Shown here: positions 14,819-17,635 of the stretch, in pieces
Layout of the letters: every line of letters starts with the position of its first letter
Position numbering within the stretch: the stretch's first letter is position 1
DNA from: Myxococcales bacterium
GTDB lineage: Bacteria > Myxococcota > Bradymonadia > UBA7976 > UBA1532
Assembly: GCA_020633515.1 (NCBI GenBank)
Contig: JACKDM010000074.1
Coordinates: 1 to 17,635, forward strand
Reading direction: 5' to 3'
DNA: 17,635 nt
Position numbers and translations under genes: made by a program
The notes under the pieces: generated by a model
The model's input: only the letters and a program-made list of their open reading frames with translations
Database searches by the model: none
Told to the model about the DNA's origin: nothing

Positions 14819-16328
14819 ATGAGCGACTCGGATTTCTGCCCGCTGTGCGGGGTGCCGCTCGATGATGCGCCCGGGCGGGTGACGCAGGGCAAGTGCCCGG
14901 TGCATGGCGTGATCGGGCGGATGCGGGGCGATGGGGGCGCGGTGCCCGACGGGCTGCTGGGGCAGGAGACGGGCGAGGGGCTCGCGACGCGGAGCGAGTT
15001 CGGCGACGTGCTCGACTTCGGGGGGGTGGCGTGGCGGCGGGTCGACGAGCTCGACGTGCTCAACCCCGAGACCGAGGAGATGAAGCGCTTCGAGGTGCGC
15101 GAGCCGGTCGACAGCTATCGCAGCCGGCAGAAGCTGCGGTATCCCGACGGCACGGTGCTCGACGACCAGGGGGTCGCGCACGAGGGCGGGTCGGCGGTGT
15201 TCACGGTGCAGGGGCTGACGCCGGGGCACGACGTGCTGCTCATCGGGCGGACCGATGTGATGTACGTCGAGGGGGAGATCGCGGTGCGCGTCGAGGGGCG
15301 GCCGGCGATCGTGTTCCCCGACTTCGCGGCGGATCGACGCTATCGGTGGCGCAACCGGGCGGTGCCGATCCCGGGGGAGTGGATCGAGGGCGAGGCGCTG
15401 TCGGTGAGCGTGGCGCGGGTCGAGTCGACGAAGGATCTGAGCCACTTCCGCTATTGGGTCTACCAGTGCGAGCGGCCGGTGGGGGCGAAGGACGAGGGCT
15501 CGACCGATGGGCCCGACGCGGCGGCGCCGGTCGAGGACGACGAGGACGACTCGCTGGTGGATCCGCCGGTCGAGGTGCGGGTGGAGCGGCAGGTCGTGGT
15601 CGAGGCGATCCGGCCGTCGTTCCTCGAGGAGGCGCTGCGGGGCGAGGGGCTGTTCCCGGGGGGTGGGCCGGGGTCGGCGGGCGTGGGTGGCGACGGGGGC
15701 ATGGGTGGCTTCGGGGGGGGTGGGCTCGGCGGTGGCATGGGCGGGCTCGGCGGGCCGGATCTGGCGGAGATCATGCGGCTGGCGGAGGAGCGGGTCCGGG
15801 TGGTCGAGCAGCCGCGGCCGGTGTCGCGGCCGCCCGAGCCGGCGCGGCCGGTGTCGCGGCCGCCGGAGCGCGCGGTGGCGCGCCGCGGGCCGACGTGGGG
15901 CGGTCGCTCGAGGCGGCGCTCGCGCCTGAGGCGAGCCGGCGGCCGACGACCTCGCGCCCGCGTGGCGAGCCGGCGCGGCCGGTGGCGACCGAGCGCCCTG
16001 CCGAGCCGGCGCGCGCGGCCGAGCCGCGGCCGGCGACGCCGCCAGCGACCGAGATCACGCGGGTCGAGGCGCTGGCGACCGCGCCGACGGCCCAGCTGCG
16101 CCGACGACCGCGCCGGCCGCCGAGGCGGCGCCGCGGGCGCGGTCGGCGGCCGGCAAGGCGCAGCGGCTGCTGACGATCACCCTGCGCGACGACGACGCGC
16201 GCAACGGCGCGGTGCAGGAGCACCTCGGCGCCGAGCTGGCCGATGGCTGGCGGATCGCGCGCGTCGAGTGCGTGCCGCATCCGACCGGCGGCTGGCTGAT
16301 GGTGCTGCTCGAGCGCGAGCCCCGCTGA
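14819..16328 (+). CDS. Zinc-ribbon protein with Gly- and Pro-rich linkers; two apparent frameshifts
   Basis: The ATG at 14819 has GGGAG 6 bases upstream. After two one-base corrections the product is about 503 residues. The N-terminus is a small zinc ribbon: Cys7-x2-Cys10 and Cys26-x2-His29 (CPLC...CPVH). Residues about 55-225 look like a folded beta-rich domain that I cannot name (SYRSRQKLRYPDGT, GHDVLLIGRTDVMY, FRYWVYQCER). Then come an acidic stretch, a Gly/Met-rich segment (GGMGGFGGGG) and a Pro/Arg repeat. The reading frame changes between about 15860 and 15895, continues as a Pro/Ala-rich linker (DVGRSLEAALAPEASRR...), and changes again between about 16070 and 16105 into a conserved-looking C-terminal domain (RLLTITLRDDDARNG...GWRIARVECVP...LMVLLEREPR) ending in TGA at 16326-16328. 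The function is unknown. It follows the kinase gene on the same strand, so it may be a partner or substrate, but nothing proves that. Confidence 0.7.
15814..15864 (+). repeat. Tandem repeat coding for a Pro/Arg-rich linker
   Basis: A 21-base core beginning gcggccggtgtcgcgg occurs at 15814-15834 and 15844-15864, a 30-base period. It codes for two copies of RPVSRPPE. It lies just before the first apparent frameshift of the zinc-ribbon gene, so copy-number or alignment error here could explain that shift. Confidence 0.7.
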
Positions 16329-16391
16329 TCTGCCCAGGCCGGGCGTCGGTGAACAGCGCGGCCGCGCTGGCGTCCGGCGGCCGGCACGCTT

Positions 16392-16397
16392 TAGAGT
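16392..16397 (+). promoter_or_regulatory. Weak candidate -10 box before the DUF2147 gene
   Basis: TAGAGT (4 of 6 to the -10 consensus) lies in a small AT-rich patch of an otherwise GC-rich 119-base spacer. It overlaps an inverted repeat with arms GGCAC (16383-16387) and GTGCC (16396-16400), which could be an operator. No good -35 box is seen. Confidence 0.2.
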
Positions 16398-16447
16398 GCC
16401 CCCGAAAGCGGCCTCGCCGCACCCACCCGGAACGAGGAGAACTCGTG

Positions 16448-16969
16448 ATGATCTCTCGCTTCAGCCGCCTTCTCGGCCTCGCCGCCGCGTTCGCCTTCGC
16501 GGCGATCGCCCTGCCCGCCGCCGCCTCGGCGGCCGATCCCACCGGCTACTGGAAGACCATCGACGACGACGGCAAGACGCCGCGCTCGGTGGTGCACATC
16601 ACCAAGGACGAGAAGGGCAAGCTCGTCGGCAAGATCGTCAAGCTGTTCCGCAAGCCCACCGAGAAGCCGATGCCGATGTGCGATGACTGCGACGAGGGCT
16701 ACAAGGGCGCCAAGATCAAGGGCAAGCAGGCGCTCGACCTCGTGATCATGTGGGACGTCGAGCACGACGAGGGCAATGAGTGGGAGAACGGCGAGATCCT
16801 CGATCCGGCGAACGGTGAGACCTACTCGGTCGACCTCGAGGTGCAGAACGGCGGCAAGAAGCTCAAGGTGCGCGGCTACCTCGGCGTCTCGCTGCTCGGG
16901 CGCACCCAGTACTGGCATCGCACGGAGCAGCCGACCGACACGCTGGAGATCCTGCCCGCGGACAAGTGA
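16448..16969 (+). CDS. DUF2147 family periplasmic protein
   Basis: A 173-residue exported protein. The ATG at 16448 has AGGAG (16435-16439) 8 bases upstream. Residues 1-28 are a signal peptide (Arg-rich start, hydrophobic Ala/Phe/Leu core, cleavage after ASA). The mature part shows the pattern I know from DUF2147: an opening GYWKTIDDDGKTPRS, then GKLVGKIVKLF, a Cys pair in PMCDDC, a central strand ending in MW, WENGEILDPANGETY, and the closing KKLKVRGYLGVSLLGRTQYW. The family is predicted to form a small beta-barrel in the periplasm with an unknown role. Two mature Cys residues two apart could form a disulfide or bind a metal. Codon use is less extreme than its neighbours in places, with more Lys codons, reflecting protein composition. 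It sits alone between two unrelated genes. Confidence 0.92.
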   Translation: MISRFSRLLGLAAAFAFAAIALPAAASAADPTGYWKTIDDDGKTPRSVVHITKDEKGKLVGKIVKLFRKPTEKPMPMCDDCDEGYKGAKIKGKQALDLVIMWDVEHDEGNEWENGEILDPANGETYSVDLEVQNGGKKLKVRGYLGVSLLGRTQYWHRTEQPTDTLEILPADK

Positions 16970-17134
16970 CCGCGGCCTCTCGTCCCCACCCCCGCCGCCC
17001 GGTGTGACGCGCAGGTCTCGCGACCGCGCGGTCTCTTCCCCTCCCCCGCCCGCCTGTCTCCTCGATGACGCGCCCCCGATGGCTGCGGCACATGGCTTGC
17101 TGTGTGGCTCGGCGAGCGGATCGGGAGGTGGTGC

Positions 17135-17635
17135 GTGGCACGACGGAGCCCTTGGATCGCGGCGGTGACCGCGCTGCTGTGCGGCTGCGCGAGCGGTGAG
17201 CAGGGCGCGGAGAGCGCGGCGCCGTTGCCTCCGCCGCTGCCCTGGAAGCCACCGGCCGCCGATGGCTTCACGCCGCCGGCGGAGGCAGACGCGGATCCGT
17301 GCGCGGGGCTCGGGTTCACCGGGCGCTGCGAGGGTGATCTCGCCGTGTGGTGCGAGGCGGGCGCGGTGCGGAGCGTGGACTGCGCGGCGTATGGCACGCG
17401 CTGCGTGTGGGTGGATCCGGCGACGGGGTTCTACTGCGAGGCGCAGGCGCCGGAGCCGGAGGGGCCGGGGGCGGCGCCGGGGCCAGGGATGGGGGCGGGG
17501 CCGGAGCCCGAGCCCGCGCCGGGTGCGCCCGCGCCGGAGCCGGAGCCGGAGCCGTGGGGGGAAGACGAAGGCAAGCCGCCGCCCGCGGGCGGGTCGCCGT
17601 CGCCGAGCCCGTCGCCGTCGCCGTCGCCGAATCCG
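17135..17635 (+). CDS. Cys-rich lipoprotein, N-terminal part (runs off the window)
   Basis: An open frame of 167 codons with no stop before the window edge. The GTG at 17135 is chosen because GGGAGG (17123-17128) sits 6 bases upstream and the product opens with a short signal peptide ending in a lipobox (ALLCGC, Cys18 the likely lipidated residue; Cys16 is an alternative). After a Pro-rich linker comes a compact six-Cys module (PCAGLGFTGRC ... VWC ... VDCAAYGTRC ... FYCE), a type of small disulfide-bonded domain common in secreted myxobacterial proteins. It is followed by Pro/Glu repeats (PEPEPEP) and a Ser-Pro repeat, usual for a surface stalk before a further domain. What lies beyond the edge is unknown, so a hydrolase or peptidase domain could follow. 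Confidence 0.82.
   Translation, partial: MARRSPWIAAVTALLCGCASGEQGAESAAPLPPPLPWKPPAADGFTPPAEADADPCAGLGFTGRCEGDLAVWCEAGAVRSVDCAAYGTRCVWVDPATGFYCEAQAPEPEGPGAAPGPGMGAGPEPEPAPGAPAPEPEPEPWGEDEGKPPPAGGSPSPSPSPSPSPNP
17594..17629 (+). repeat. Ser-Pro coding hexamer repeat
   Basis: Repeats of tcgccg, with one agcccg variant, code for a run of Ser-Pro dipeptides at the end of the window. Such tracts usually form an extended stalk and are prone to copy-number change. Confidence 0.65.

Noticed and set aside
14726..16969. A single 747-residue protein joining the zinc ribbon to DUF2147
   Set aside because: Its middle is Arg-rich nonsense caused by a frameshift. DUF2147 has its own ribosome binding site, start codon and signal peptide at 16448.

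Overview
The window is very GC-rich and dense with genes. It looks like chromosomal DNA of a myxobacterium or a close relative (Myxococcota). Four things point that way: a VCBS-repeat protein ending in a MYXO-CTERM-like tail, a second probable sorting-tail protein, a fused Ser/Thr kinase-ATPase-TPR signalling protein, and several secreted Cys-rich or lipid-anchored proteins. No rRNA, tRNA, CRISPR array, transposase or phage gene was seen, and no stretch over 300 bases lacks a gene.

Layout. Positions 1-740 (+) hold the last codons of an unidentified gene, coupled through TGATG to a small secreted protein with a C-terminal anchor. Positions 752-3238 (-) hold a von Willebrand A (VWA) lipoprotein, which needs one frame correction, followed by a 191-residue protein with a Cys/His arrangement like CheD/CNF1-type glutamine deamidases. 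Positions 3422-5531 (+) hold a HelD/UvrD-like helicase whose two ends are intact and whose middle is broken into many frames around a repetitive tract. Positions 5671-7062 (+) hold an intact cytochrome P450, facing a 1076-residue VCBS-repeat/Cys-rich cell-surface protein (10299-7069, -). An NTF2/SnoaL-like protein (10856-10383, -) lies upstream of that protein on the same strand. Divergent from it is a 1239-residue Ser/Thr protein kinase fused to an NTPase and a TPR-like region (11029-14748, +). It is followed by a zinc-ribbon protein with two apparent frameshifts (14819-16328), a periplasmic DUF2147 protein (16448-16969) and the start of a Cys-rich lipoprotein that runs off the window (17135-17635).

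How the genes fit together. About half of the genes encode exported products (signal peptides, lipoboxes or C-terminal anchors), so much of the window serves the cell envelope or surface. The kinase is probably a cytoplasmic signalling hub; its partners cannot be read from the sequence. I see no single operon that forms a complete defence or biosynthetic system. The best candidate for new biology is the small deamidase-like protein at 752-1327. Three genes have broken frames (near 3064-3121, 4325-5100 and 15860-16105) while their conserved motifs stay intact on both sides. All three breaks lie in or next to GC-rich low-complexity DNA, so consensus errors are at least as likely as real gene decay.
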